Part shown: positions 1 to 12,856 of the stretch, in pieces
Numbering within the stretch: the stretch's first letter is position 1
Layout: each line of letters starts with the position of its first letter
Source: Atkinsonella hypoxylon
Lineage: Eukaryota > Ascomycota > Sordariomycetes > Hypocreales > Clavicipitaceae
Assembly: GCA_000729835.1 (NCBI GenBank)
Contig: JFHB01000124.1
Location: 25,707 to 89,706, forward strand
Length of the DNA: 64,000 nt
Reading direction: 5' to 3'
Notes under the pieces: model-generated
Told to the model about the DNA's origin: nothing
Seen by the model: the letters and a program-made list of their open reading frames with translations, nothing else
Database searches by the model: none
Made by a program: the position numbers and the translations under genes

Positions 1-803
1 CAAAACAGGCCAGGGCCATGGCAGACGTGAGGAAGATGACGAACCCTCCGAGGCGCAAAAGACAGAGTCGGAAAGACGTTACGAGGAGGTGAGGAGGAAA
101 AGGGTACGTCGATGCAACCGTCCACACTGGCAGAAATCTGTCCCTCGCTAACGCAGAACAGCTACAAAAACTAGCCGAATCATCCACCGCACGACCCAAA
201 CTCCTCAAGACACACAAAGAACGAGTCGAGGATTTAAATACGTATCTATCAAAACTAAGTGAGCATCATGACATGCCCAAGATTGGACCAGGCTAGATGT
301 GTGAATATATCATGTTTTCGAAGCATGGGGTGAGCTGTACGGTACAATGGAAAGGAGTCAGCGGCGATTTTTTTTTTTTTTTTTTTGGAACGATATTCAG
401 ATAACACATTCAATGCTAGATCTGCAGGAACATATCACAGTGCACAAGTTTTGGTTCAACATTATTCAAGTTTTGTTCCAATCTGCAACGCTAATTAATA
501 GTGCGAGATTTTCTATATACCCCCCTCCCCACCTTTAAATGGCCTGGTTCCATATGAATCCCTCTACCATTGTGAACCCATTCCTAGGAAACAGCCTAGG
601 AAAATACATGCGGTAGTTGCTCGCGCTAGTCTATTAAATCGTGCTTTGCCCTTGAGGCATGCAATGGTTTGGAGTGAGGAAAGTCGTTACAAGATGAAAA
701 AGATGAGATTAAATGCAAGTTCGCCAACGCATGGAAGAAAAGAAGCTAAACAGACTCGGAGTAATAGACAGTTGAGTTGATGATCTCAAAAATGGGTTGC
801 AGC
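1..803. other. Left-edge stretch, no gene seen
   Basis: No reading frame here has family features or a plausible start. It holds a run of 19 T at 368-386 and ordinary intergenic sequence. It lies downstream of the minus-strand surface-protein gene and probably includes its 3' UTR. Confidence 0.5.
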
Positions 804-2117
804 TCAGATTAAGAGCAGGCCAAGGGTTGCCGCTCCCACTACAAGAACAAGTTTGAAGTGGCCTTCGGATTTGGAAGCCGCATTCTGCAACTTTGGCTCG
901 GTCCCAGATGACGCATTGTCAGTCGGCACGACGGCAACCCAGGAAGTAGAAGTAAGCGTGAGAGTGCCGCCATTGTCAAGTGTCGTGGTCATAGTATGAG
1001 CGATAGGGATGCTGGTAGTGAAATGGCCAGTCGTAATGGTTTTTTGGAATTTGGTCGATGTGGTGGCAATTGCATTGGATGTGCTCTCTGTGAGAACAGT
1101 TAGCTTTCATTCTTGAACGTTAAAGCATCAGTGTAGCAAAGTGTCCGCCAAGAAATCAATCAGTGGTCAACTAGTCCAGGGCTATTCAAGTAGGTTGGCG
1201 AGCCAAATAGGGGGTCGGACGTCAGTGAAACAAAGACTTCACGCACCATGCAACACGGAAGACTCCGTGGTTAACACGGTTTTTGCTGAATCATTCATAT
1301 TAGGCACCAGCTCCGTCATGGGCTTGTGTTGGGTGGGGGGATGTGTAGGGGAATAATTGCAGAAAAGGACAGTCTTTGGCATGACAAAGACATAAGCGAG
1401 GAGGCAAACATACTAGCAACTTGGAGGGAAGAAGTGCTCGTACTATCAGTCATAGAGGTTTCGGTTTTGGTTGACCAGCTGGAAGAGGACAATTGGACTA
1501 CACTTGAAGAAGAAGATTCGGAGACAGATTCTTGTCTCGTTGTTGACGTACCAGAGCTTTCAGGGCGGGATATAGTCGGTGTGGATGTGGTGAAAGATGT
1601 TGTGAGAGATGTTTGAAGCGCCGAAGACGTCGTACTTGTTGTTGATGGCTGTGACACCTGCGACGAAGAGGAGATTGATGAACTTGGAGTGGTCACGGGA
1701 ACCGATGGAGATGATGATGTTGACGAAGGAATTATTACTGATGTGGAGGGGGTTACCACTGATACTATTCCCAAGATACCTGTTAGCACTCTGACCTGAG
1801 AATAATATATAGTGAAAAACAAGTCTATACTGACAAGACGTGCTGGAAGCAACGAGCACGCTAGAACTACTAGGTAGCTCGGATTTGGAAGCCGTTTCAG
1901 ATTGCTCGGTTGAGGCTCCAGGGGTAGTAGTGCCATTTGTGTGAGAGCCAGCCTGTCGCTTGTTCAAAGCGCTTCGAGCCATTTTCGTGGGCACATCATG
2001 GAGGCCATGAGCCCATTTCATGCATTCAGGAAGGACCGGATCCTTGGCAACAGCGAGTCCCAGACCTATCAGAAGACTGACCATGATAAATAGGCCAACT
2101 CGTCGAGAAGGAGACAT
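804..2117 (-). CDS. GPI-anchored Ser/Thr-rich cell-surface protein
   Basis: Proposed CDS is complement(join(804..1087,1414..1764,1835..2117)), about 305 residues. The start at 2117 opens a clear signal peptide (MSPSRRVGLFIMVSLLIGLG...), followed by a short segment with a Lys-Arg site (LNKRQAG) that may be a Kex2-type cleavage site. The middle (about residues 95-210) is almost only Ser, Thr, Pro and Val, as in heavily O-mannosylated wall proteins. The last exon ends with a small-residue site followed by a hydrophobic tail (FKLVLVVGAATLGLLLI), which is a typical GPI-attachment signal. Exon joins keep frame: the phase-1 GTATGT donor at 1413 meets the acceptor at 1087. The first intron (GTCAGT donor, CTAAC branch site) is less certain. 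I recognise no enzymatic domain. A structural wall protein or stalked surface protein is the best reading; this is inference from composition. Confidence 0.6.
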
Positions 2118-5100
2118 CTTGGATTTTTCCGCCTCCAATAGGGTGTACGTTGATAGTGTGTCCTGGTTCGATTGGGGTAAGATGAAGAGGGTCTTCTCTT
2201 CTTCCTGTGTGCCAAGCAATCCTGCCTTTAGTTGGGTCTTGCCGTGGAGATTGAAATTGATCGGAGACATTGCCGGAAAGATTGTGTATATGTAGGGACA
2301 CAGGAGGTGTTATGTATGTATCGGGATCCCCGCCAACAGGGAAATGATCGTCAGAGGCTCGCGTATCAGTGACGGCAAACCAGAGGGAGTATTTCTGAAC
2401 GAGTTCTTATGCTTGGAAGAAGAGGTCGATCAAGTGATTGGGCCACACAGTCTGGGCTGATTGTAAAAATACAATTAGAAGGATTCACCCCTCTCTTTGG
2501 GGGCGACGACGGGCACTGTGAGACGTAGATGGGGAAATGGTGTGGAATCACAACGCCTGCACCAGCTGTTGTCCGATTTGACTGTGAGAGTGGGTGGATA
2601 GAGAGAGGCAAATAAGAGGATTGACCAAAAAGATGGTACTTGTCGGTGATGTCCTGTCTACGGAGAAAATTGCCCAATCCAACGAAAGAAGGGTTTGAAC
2701 AAGTATAAGTTGGAAGGGGGAGATAAAAAGAGAAAGGAGTCCGAAGGAATCTTGCAACAAGGAGTGTGTGCTTAGGATACTGTTATGCGATGTTTGAAGT
2801 CGCCAGGTGGGTGTGAAGCCAGCTTTCCTTCCGTCAGCAAGCTCGGACCGCGTGTTGTGATGAAAGAAAGCCTTGGTCCTGCAATCCTGTTAGCTTTTCC
2901 CTCGTGTTCAACTTCCCATGTTCACCGTCAGGGTACTTTTGGTGTTAATGCAAGCGTACGAGAACAAGGCGGAAGTTTTGACTCAAAAATGACAGGCAGA
3001 GCATAGGAGCATGGAAAATCTGCAAGCAAACGGTCGGTGGAGCGAGTTTGGCCAAAGATAGAAACAATATGTGGCGCAGAGGGCTACAACGGCGGTACCA
3101 ACGGGATGTTCTGGCTGTTGCTGGGTGTTCGTCATTCATTCGATCACTCGATCACCCGCAGGGGGAGATGTTGATTTGGTGAAGATCGTGTCAATGCGAC
3201 GGGAGCTCCGTTCAATACGGTGAGCTGACGGGGTTTCTCGCTCAATGAACAGCGGAAGGTGCGATGGTGTGCCTGGCTTGGTGTGCCTTCTTGGTGTGTG
3301 CCTTGAACCAGACACGAGCTCGGACGAGACTGGGGCGCAGTAGACGTACGGCGCGAGAGAAAAAGGCCAATGGAATCGATGGGAATCAAAGCGCGAGCCC
3401 TCGGTAGTAATAGCTGATGCAGTGGAAATGCGCACGGGGGTACTCTCGCAGGTGGCAGGTCAGGCATCAAGGTGAACCAGCCACAGGACAGGGCCCAGGA
3501 CAAGGATAAGGAGAGCCTTGGTTGCCGAAAGCCTGAATGCAAGCTCAACAAGAAAGCGACTTCAGATGCGAATATATACAAAGCACGGAGTACTCGGTAC
3601 ATCAAGCTTCATCAGGAGACCCGATAATGCCGTACTCCGCACAGCATGAGGTGCTCTTGTTCTGTCACCGGATTGGAGCATCAGACGAATTTAGTAGCAA
3701 TACGGTAACAGTAGCACATTTTCGGCTGGTAAGACAAACCCACGTCGAAGACATCAACATCATCAATAGATGTTGAGCCGTGTCCGTGGCCGCGTCCGTG
3801 TCTGTGGCGTGTCTGGGCGTGTCATTGGGGATCCGAAAGAAACAGGGATGGGAAAAAATGATGGATATTGAATTGGAATAATTCGAACGGAGTATCGATC
3901 CACCTACCAGGATAGGACTCGATCGAGCTACAACTCCAAGCTCCCTCCAAAACCTCCCAATTTGCTGACCAGAGGGCTCCACGGCATCGGGTGCGTGAGA
4001 CAAGCGAAACAGACAACGCTGCCTTGGTCAAATGCACGCAGAGCCTGCAGAGCCTGCAGAGCCACCAACTGAGTACCAACAATGTTAGTTATCAATCGAA
4101 GAAGCCGGAGCTGGGACAAGTTGGAACGGTTCCCAATCCGATCTAGCCTCATTTGATGCCATCACGGTTGATTCCCCCAACAAGACGCATCACGAAAATC
4201 CCGCCCGTCACTGCTGCGTAATACCCGCTTGATTGACGCCTGCCAATCGTCAGCGTTTTCGCGAGTTTGTACGGACCAGACACATGCCAACGACGGAGCC
4301 CGAGATCCCACATAATGTATCAGGGGCATCATCGCAGTCAAAGTGGGCTCTTGCCCGTCCCCGAGGAGATCTATCTTTGTTGAAGAGTCTGGTACAAAGG
4401 CAGCATCGCTGCTGGCGAGCGATGGGGAAGGGGGAGGGCGCCATCTTCTCGTATTCCTTTGAGTAGTGTTAAGGGAGCAAGCTGGTCACTAGCAGGGATT
4501 GTCTCCGATCGGTAGTAGCGGTAGTAGGTGGCAATGCTACTACTTCTCGTCAGCAGTTGACTCTTGCGGAGTATAAAGTAGTTATATTGGTGATTTTATC
4601 GTAACAGACGACGGATATTTTGCCCAAGTTACCAGGGATCCACTGATAATCGATAAACAGTGGGTCTCGCGACTAGCGTGCTCCCATAACACTCCATGAT
4701 TCCGGCCGGACTACTCCGTAATACCTCTCACGACAAATCTTGAATTAATTCATCCATACATGACTTTATTGGTGTTGCCTGGCATCATGTACTGACACCG
4801 CCTTGCATGCACAGCACAGCACAGCATAGCACAGCACAGTACAGCGGCTCGGCAGATGAACTAGCGCTGCAACAACATTGCATTTCGCATGTACGCAATG
4901 TCGACCAGCTATACTCCGTACGTGATGAGACTTTTTAATATTGTTAATGTGAAACAGGAATTAGGCAACCGACTCGATCTCGCCCATGGCTTTTAGATCG
5001 CGGCTAAAATCGACCTGACTAGTACTTAGGTAGGTAGATATGCATTTAAACGTGCAACATTTCTTGCGCATGCCTCCGCTGCTGAGTTATCGAGATGACA

Positions 5101-6443
5101 AGTCAGACTGCGTCTGGTCTGGTACGTCACTATGCCGATATATGTGATGCAATGTACTCCGTAATCTACGTTTATTACCGTCTACGGGGTGCAGAGTCAC
5201 AGCTGTTAAAAGATTATTGATAATGAATAAATACATGTGCATCCACTTTCAATATTCCAGTCCTTCAATGTTATTCAATAAATCATTCAATCAATGTCGA
5301 GCCTGGCAGCACTGTATCCCGGAAACGAGCATGCACAGTAACGGACATTGGAAGCACAACAGCAACTAAACCCAAAACGGACGCTAATTTATCTGGGAAG
5401 CCGTCGGGGGCGCAGCTTCCGGCTTTCCCACTATATAATAAGAGCGTCCAGTGGAGTTATTAACCTTGTAATATTTTCTATTAGATACTTCTTATTAAAT
5501 CGTCCGGCTATTAGTTAAGAAATTTTTTAAAGTATTTTGCAATGTGAAGGCTTCCAGTAGTTGTAGTGTTAAGGACTCAAAAGTGCAGAAATTAAACAGT
5601 AAGAATCTACTGTGTAAAGAAAGCTAGCTTACAAGTAAAGCTTGCCGCAGGAAGAGTACGCAAACACGCAGCAACGGATTTTTGAATACGCAGCAGCAAC
5701 TAGGCCTAGAGTGGAAGAATAGTGGAGATAATTTCTTAAATTATAGAGACAATCTAATAGAGGTTACGCTTGTTAAAGGCCTAAGTTATAGAAATCTTAA
5801 TAAATATTAAAAATAAAGAGACGAGGGAGGCGATACTATAAATAGAGAAGGAGAAAGGAGATGCTATCTTGTACTATAACGGAAGTAGATTAATGATTCA
5901 TCCGACGCATTCGCGCGGCAGCAAGGGGAGATTGAGCAAGCTAGTCCCGAGCCCCATTGTGTACTCAAAAGTACACTGGGACCTGATTGGCCACATTTCC
6001 CGCAATGTCCACTTGCTCCTTATCAACACTGCCAAAGGGACACAAGGGATACAATACATGTTCCGTACACCAGGAGGAATCTTTAATTTAGATATTTTTG
6101 TCGTAACTATTGTCTTGAACTAATTGCATGGTTGAGCACGCTGATTTGTGGCTGGAGATGATATGTCAAGCTTAGATAGATAGACCTGTTCGTACGGAAT
6201 ACCCGCTTCCTAATTCCATCGCCAAGTCCACCCTTAACCGTGCCGCAAGCCGTGTCGCAAGTCACCACGCCAGACGTACTCCACCACGACCAACCTGAGA
6301 TTGGTCGATACATGCAATCTGGCACTCTCGTCCCATCTCCCCCAACCCAGGGCCACGCGCAATATAAATATATATTTTCCGACTAAATCACATGCATCCT
6401 CTGATGCTACAGTAGTGGCGTTGTGCCCCCCCCCCCCTATTGA
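2118..6443. other. Long gene-poor interval with an AT-rich patch
   Basis: No reading frame could be tied to a family. The open frames around 3136-3605 are GC-rich with Arg/Ser/His-biased products on both strands and look like chance. From about 4560 to 6130 the sequence turns AT-rich and holds TACTCCGTA at 4712, 4912 and 5155, plus short palindromic and A/T-run stretches typical of decayed repeats. An 84-residue frame at 5869-6123 has no recognisable features. The region just before 6444, including a C run near 6426, is probably the SEC59 promoter and leader. Confidence 0.5.
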
Positions 6444-9347
6444 ATGGCCCCTCGTCCTTTCGTTAGATCGCACTCCAACACCCTCCAAGCTTCGTCGCTT
6501 GCAGCTCGTCCCGCAACCCCCTCCCTCGATGCCAGGGAGTCGTCGAGACGCAAAACTGCGATTCATGGTGTCCCCCAACCACGATTCCTCGACCACCTCT
6601 CCCCAATGTCAGAGACCTCCACACTGAGGTCGCTGATCCCTCCTGATCCCGATCAGCGAGATGCGCTGCGAGCCTTAAATAGAAGCCCTCATCCCTATCA
6701 TCATCAGAGCTCCGACCTACCGCATCCCTCCGAGTGCTTAGTCACCAGCCGCGTGTTCCGCGGAACAGACCGCGATGACACTCGCCTATCGCCCACGGGT
6801 TACAGATCCTACGAATCCACGCCTGCCAGCGAAAGTGGCACAGAAGCCGACGATGAACATTTTCTAAAGGGCCTGCCGGCACCAAAGGTCAGATTGCACA
6901 AAGGCCTGAGGGACGCGAATGAGCCGGTTTCTGGCACATCGACCCCGATACCATCGCCGGCAGCAGTGGACGACAAGCACAGACATCTAGTACTGCGAAA
7001 ATTGGCGTCGAAGGAACTCATGCCCAAGAAACGGGCGGTCGGTGTGCTGCAGCGGAATAGAAATCTGGTGCGACGGGCAACTGAGGCGGCGATTGTAGCG
7101 TTACTAGGCTACATGGTGGTAACGAGCACCCATGTTACGCCCATATTCCGCATCTGGAGCAAAGGTTTGTTGTAGTCTTCATGATTACAAAACTCTGGGC
7201 TTCATTCCTCTTACCAACCCATTACAGATTTCCAATATCTGAGCTTGCTTTACATGCTCCTCCTGGCGCTCTACCCATTACGAGTGATAGCCTGGTCATA
7301 TACCCACCGAAAGCCATCTCGATGGCTGCCCTTACGACTGCCATCTAACTTCGATCCGGCTCCCTTATTATACCCTCCCGCGATCACGACCTTCGTTTCT
7401 CTCCTCGTGGCCCGGAACAGCCCGCGATCGGTCCTTCCCAGCATCATCCTCAGCATCAGCTGTCTCCCACAGGCCCTAATACCCAACCTAGACCCCACGG
7501 CCTCCTACGACCCTCTTCATTGGGCACTATCCTGCCTGCCTCTGATTTGGGGCTCTCAGACATTAGATCCAACCAGGTTCAGTCCCACGTACGCCTTTGT
7601 GCCAGCCGAGGTACTGGTCCTGCTGTATCCCGTCCACCAGACGCTCTGTAACGTGCTACACCACCTCACAACCACAAGTCTCCTAACTGCCGAACTGCAA
7701 CTGTTATCTGTCGCACTCATTAATCTTCTCCTCCTATCGACGTCGCCGCAAGCACAAATCCTCAAGAGCCTCCTTTGGGGAGGCGGTCTGGCAGTCATCG
7801 TGCTTTGCGGACCAGTCATCCGATGGGGCATCGCGCTGGCGCGGGTTCCCAAATGGCGATTCCGAAAACCATCTAATTCGCAGAAATACCGGTTTTGGAA
7901 GGACATTCGCAAACTCGTATCCTGGCACCGTATCAATAACGACGTCATGGGCTCGACATCACACGATGGCAACCGTTCCTACGACGCATCTTCGTCCGGC
8001 GACGAGGAGGGCGATATCCCCATTTTCTGCAGACCCCTGAGGGTGCAGACCTTTGGTCCAACGAACACCGCCAAGAACCACACTAAGAAACACATGGCTT
8101 CCGGGTCCATGGTGACACAGTTCCCAGCAGATGAACTTGGCCTTCGAGCCCAACGACGACACACGCTCTCCCATTCAGATCAGCTCTTTCGCAAAAAGTC
8201 GCTGCAGTCCTTAGCCGGTCGTAGGAGACGGACTGTCTCCCTATCACTCCAGCCGTATATTCGTCTCACATATGGCCAGGCTACCGTGCGGAAATGGGCC
8301 TACGCCGCCTATGTGTACGTGAGTCTATTGGGCATAATCCTTGTGGGCATACGCACATACGTCGAGCGGTACGCCCTCAACGGGCGAGAACCAATCGGCT
8401 GGGCACTAGGCTACATGCTCGGCGATCTCCCCTGGTTCCGATTCCAGGTCGTGAGGGCCAATCTCGAGCACTGGATCTGTCTGCCCGCGCGCGCTGCACA
8501 CGCGACCACCACCGACAAACACTGCCACCTAGGCTGGGTCCAACACCTCCGTCACAGCGACCTCGGCGGGGCCAACACGCGGCTCGCCCTCAGCGCGTAC
8601 TGGCTCGCGATCCTCGTCCTCGGCCTGACAATCGTGTTCCGGCTCAAGGAGACCTACGAGGTTGACACTCGCCGCAAGGTCTTCCATTTCATGATGGTAG
8701 GCATGTTCCTCCCCGCGACATACCTGGACCCAGCGTACGCCGCCCTCGCGCTATCCCTCATTCTCGCCATCTTCCTCATCCTAGATCTCCTCCGCGCAAG
8801 CCAGCTGCCGCCGCTCTCTAAGCCAATCGCTTCGTTTCTGGCCCCCTACGTCGACGGCCGAGACTTCCGCGGTCCCGTCGTCATCTCCCACATTTTCCTG
8901 CTCATAGGGTGCGCCATCCCCCTGTGGCTTGCTCTCGCGTCCCTGGCCCGTACTGGCACCGGATATCTCGCCGGCTGGGAATTGCCCACTCGGGACGCCA
9001 GCATGGTCTCCGGCGTAATCTGCGTCGGGCTAGGAGACGCAGCGGCGTCGCTGATCGGGCGGCGCTTCGGGCGGCGCAAGTGGCTTTGGGGGGGCGGCAA
9101 GAGCCTGGAGGGCAGCCTTGCTTTCGCACTGGCCGTCTTCCTTGGCTTGACTTTTGCGGGCGCCTGGTTGCGACTCGGCGGATGGCCTGTGACGGATGGC
9201 GAAACTGTGGGCGTGCTCGCTGGTGCGAGGAACGCGGGGTTATGTGCTTCGCTGGCGAGCTTGACGGAGGCGGTGCTTACGGGGGGCAACGACAATGTTA
9301 TCGTGCCGGTTGTGCTGTGGACATGCGTCAAGAGCTTGGGGATATAG
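6444..9347 (+). CDS. SEC59: Dolichol kinase
   Basis: Proposed CDS is join(6444..7164,7228..9347), about 946 residues. The 63-bp intron has a GTTTGT donor and ATTACAG acceptor and preserves frame. The first about 210 residues are polar and probably cytosolic. The rest is a chain of hydrophobic helices characteristic of dolichol kinase. The C-terminal part carries the conserved core: RRKVFHFMMVGMF, a GLGDAAASLIGRRFG stretch and a WGGGKSLEGS motif, the CTP-binding region of the family. The enzyme phosphorylates dolichol with CTP in the ER membrane to supply the lipid carrier for N-glycosylation, O-mannosylation and GPI assembly. At over 900 residues it is longer than yeast Sec59, as filamentous-fungal versions tend to be. 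The start is the first ATG after the leader. Confidence 0.88.
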
Positions 9348-9595
9348 ACGAGGTTCTGGACGGGAGTGACACCCGCATTACTCGGGTCCAGGAGAGATGA
9401 TTAGAGCGTTCTCCCAGCTCACGCTATGGGGCAGAACAGCTGTTGTACAAGCGTAGTGATTATGATTATACTTAATTGATAAAGCCGCTTACTCCATGCC
9501 ATGATTGGTACCACCTCTAAATGCTAATACCCCTGCCTTGATACCCTCCATTGAATATACAATGCCATACCATGCCGTGCGCCATGCAGATCCAT

Positions 9596-11469
9596 TCAAG
9601 ACATCAAATCCTCCAGAATAGCCTCCAATTCCTCCTTTTGAAAAGGCACGCTCAGCAGCTCTGTGCCAAGGGCATCCTTACGACTTGTTATCATTTGATG
9701 GTCGTGGAATCTAAGAATGTCAGCTGGGTCTGATGTTTTCAACCTGTGGCAAGAAGAAATATCCGGGGGAGGGAGGGAAAAAAAAATTTTAAAGGAAGAA
9801 AAGAAAAAAAAAAAAGAGAGAGAGAGATAAAAGGGCTAGAAAGCGATACATACTCCTTCAGTAACGTCCGAAAAGCCATCTCCGAGCTACATATGAATTC
9901 CTCCACCGCCTTATTATACACGATTCTGTACTCCACACCCACAGCTTCGTCGTCCTGCACCCCACCTTCTTCTTCCATAGCAATGAGAATCTCCCCCACG
10001 AGCAACTGGAACAGATTCTTAGCATTCTCCGGCAAACTCTTGAGAACAAAGGTGACGCCCTCTCTGCCATTGACGTGGCGCGCTTTCCGGCCCAGAAGCT
10101 CGTGGACCTCATCTACGACATCGAGTTCCACTGCAAAGGGGGCAAAGGTCGTGCAGTCGTGGAAGACAAAGTTGAAGGCGGAGTGGATGCCAATGTCCCA
10201 GAGGAGCGAGAAGTCAGGGGTGTCGGCGGAGCAGACGAGGTTGATTTGGGGGTGGGAGGCTAGTCGGGAGAGGATGGACTGCGTGCCTGTCTTGCGGAGG
10301 GGTGGAGCGTCAATGGAGTTGACGATGATGGTGAGGACGAGGGAGACGGTGGAGAGGTGGGTGAGGATGCTGGAGAGCATGGCCGTCGGGGAGGAAGCGG
10401 GCGGTTTGAGGTACGGGTCGATGGCGGAGCTGAGGCAGGTTAGGACCTCGCGGAGGGTGATGGTGTGCGTGTAGCCGTTGACGATGATGGTCTTGCGGGT
10501 GTTGTGCGACTCTGCTTTGTGTGTGCCGTGTACGTGCTTGGCGAACTTGTGGAGGAGTCTTCTCTTGGAGCCGAAGCCGTACAGACAGATGCTGTAGCCC
10601 TGGGACAGTTCGAATGTCCATTGTGGGAACAGCTCGGCGTGCAAATTCTCTAAATTCTCCTTGTCTTCGCCGTGCGGGTCGACGTGCTTGTCCAGGATAG
10701 AGAAGTACTCGTCATGCGTAAGCATGGCCAGGGACGCAAGCGTGTTGTCCGAAGTCTTGGGTCTCCCAGGCTTGTTATGAGTGAAGTACAGTTCATGAGG
10801 AGGCAAGTCGCGCGGCGGCGTCGGTGACTTCCGTTTGGCTCGTGCCCTCTTACGACCGGTTTTCGACGGAGTAGCGTCTCCCTCTTGAGCGGTAGCCGTA
10901 GCATCTCCCTCATGAAGACTCGGCACGCAAAGGTCCTGATCATCATCTCCGTCCTCGCCATCACTATCTTCGTAAATCTCCCGCACGAGGACCTCGTCAT
11001 CCTCGTCGTCGTCGTCGCTATCGCGGCCTCCAACAATATGCTCTATCAAGACCCGGGCGCTCTTCTTGCGCGCTGAACGATCTGCTGCCAGCCTCCTGGG
11101 CGTAGTGGACCCTGTCTCATGGTTCTTGACAGGCGTAGCGAAGATGGTCTTGGTCGGTGTTTTGGACGGCGTGCTGGTTTGCGACGGGACCTTGGGCGGA
11201 CGGCCTCTGCGACGAGGCGTAGTGGCTTTCGTGGGCGTGGCGGCTGCGGAAATGATTTGTTCGTCATTGTCCTCTGTTTCGGTGTCCTCTGCCATGGATA
11301 GCGCCACGGGTGTATCGTGGACCGCGGAACTGCGTCGCCGCTTGGTTGGTGTTGCTTCCGGATGGGAGGCTTCGGCTGCTCGTCTTCGCAACGACCCTGC
11401 TCGGGTAGCAGCGGGAGCTGGTGGCGAGTCCACGGTCGGGGCCTTTTTCGGGGACTTTTTCGGGGACAT
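9596..11469 (-). CDS. ORC2: Origin recognition complex subunit 2
   Basis: Proposed CDS is complement(join(9596..9743,9854..11469)), about 587 residues. The start at 11469 (MSPKKSPKKAP) is the first ATG; the frame stays open upstream, but only with a TTG. The first about 220 residues are a disordered, Ser/Pro-, Lys- and Asp/Glu-rich tail with TPxK/SPxK sites suited to kinase control. The conserved ORC2 domain follows: HELYFTHNKPGRPKTSDNTL, LFPQWTFELSQGYSICLYGFGSKR with its AAA-like nucleotide-fold remnant, IIVNGY and the ending EELEAILEDLM. The 110-bp intron (GTATGT, GCCACAG) restores the final 49 residues. ORC2 is part of the complex that marks replication origins and loads MCM. It converges on SEC59, leaving about 250 bp between stop codons. 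Confidence 0.9.
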
Positions 11470-11998
11470 GATGGTGTTTGGTCTGGGTGTCCCGCTGCCC
11501 AGGGGTGCCCGCAAGTCTGTCGCGGTGGTGACAATTCGAGCAAAGTATTTGGACAAGGTGTTGGACGACGTTTGGTTCTGATGGATACGACGACGTCAGA
11601 TACATGAATGGGTGGGACCAGCAGCCATTAGTTGAGCCCGCGAGTGCATCTCTGAATTGGCACCGCGTCGCGACGCGTCGCTTAAAAAGTTAATCGGTTT
11701 CTGGATCAGCTCCATGCGCCGAGAGCTATAGTGGGGCCGGGAGAATTAAGTCTGCATGTGAGTGGTCAGTGCTACTTTGTAGTCAGTGCAGGTGCGTACT
11801 GTGCGTACTGTGCACACTGTGCAAGCATCAGACATCAGGGTCCAAGTCAACTTGCCTGACCCCTTGAATTTCTGTGTCAAGTCTTTGCCCTGCGTCGCAT
11901 CATACCAGTCTGGATTTAAAGCACGCGCATACTGTACTCTCGTCAGTGGTTATCATAAATAGCGAGCATTGGGCCGTTTCAGGGGACCTGCGGCAAAT
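11470..11998. promoter_or_regulatory. Shared divergent promoter region of ORC2 and GEP4
   Basis: About 530 bp separate the two divergent start codons. The stretch contains a short direct repeat (tgcgtactgtgcgtactgtgc, about 11794-11814) and a palindromic GCGTCGCGACGCGTCG patch at about 11665, the latter resembling an MluI cell-cycle box (ACGCGT). In yeasts that box binds MBF and drives G1/S genes, which would suit ORC2, but this role is inference from a six-base core. Confidence 0.4.
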
Positions 11999-12767
11999 AT
12001 GAATCTCAATCTCTCCGCCTCCCTCCATGCCACAAAGCTCTTCTTTAAGCCCAACCTATGCTTACCTCACTACATGGTATCGACCTTCAATGATCTGCCT
12101 ATCCCGCTCGATAAGGGTCTGCACAAGATTGGTCTGAAGCCCGACATTAGAGCCGTAGTCTTGGATAAGGATGACTGCTTCGCCTATCCTGACGCCAGAG
12201 AAGTCTACGAGCCCTATCAAGTATGCTGCACTAGCGCCACTGCCCTCTTTTCTTGTTGCTGACCCGTTGAGTGTAGAAGCACTTCAACGACTTGAAGCAA
12301 GCATATCCAGGCCGGAGGCTACTGGTTGTATCCAATACGTCTGGTGCCACCAGTTGGGATAAAGACCTAAAGCAAGCTGTTGCGGTGGAAAAGAGCACTG
12401 GCGTTCACGTACTACCGCATTCTGTGAAGAAGCCAGGCTGTGGCCCAGAAATCATGGCTTATTTCAAGCAACATCCCGAGACGGGTGTGACAGACCCATC
12501 TCACGTTGCTGTCGTGGGTGACAGACTGACAACAGACATGATGCTGGCCAACATGATGGGTGGCTGGGGCTTCTGGATTAAGGACGGCGTGGTTCCAATT
12601 CAACAAAAGAGCATTGTAAGTTTCACTCGGAATTTTTTTTTCCTGGGCTCTCTTTTCCGAGAAGTATGTATACTAATCTTGATGCCGTGCAGTTCTCCAA
12701 AATGGAGCGCAACTTGTCCCGATTCCTGCAAGCAAGAGGAATTCAGCCACCACTGCCTCGAGTTTGA
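11999..12767 (+). CDS. GEP4: Mitochondrial phosphatidylglycerophosphate phosphatase
   Basis: Proposed CDS is join(11999..12220,12277..12615,12693..12767), 211 residues. All three exons are in phase 0 with GTATGC and GTAAGT donors. The protein shows the HAD-phosphatase layout of Gep4: the nucleophile motif VVLDKDDCFAYP near residue 56, VVSNTSGA (motif II), the Lys in HSVKKPGCG (motif III), and GDRLTTDMMLANMMG (motif IV). The DKDD form is typical of Gep4/PTPMT-like PGP phosphatases. It dephosphorylates PGP to phosphatidylglycerol in the mitochondrial matrix leaflet, a step in cardiolipin synthesis. The N-terminus (MNLNLSASLHATKLFFKPNL) fits a matrix-targeting or membrane-associating segment. 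The length matches the family. Confidence 0.9.
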
Positions 12768-12856
12768 AAAGACTCTGGAGTACAGTCCCAAAAGAAAAAG
12801 AGAGAAATTTGTGGTAGCATTACACACATGTGTCGCCAACGACCAAAATTACGCGC

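Noticed and set aside
3136..3605. Overlapping minus-strand frames of 99 and 153 residues
   Set aside because: Composition follows base content, no family features, and two frames compete over the same bases.
9746..11581. Open frames antisense to ORC2
   Set aside because: The opposite strand encodes a complete, family-matching ORC2; these products have no recognisable domain.
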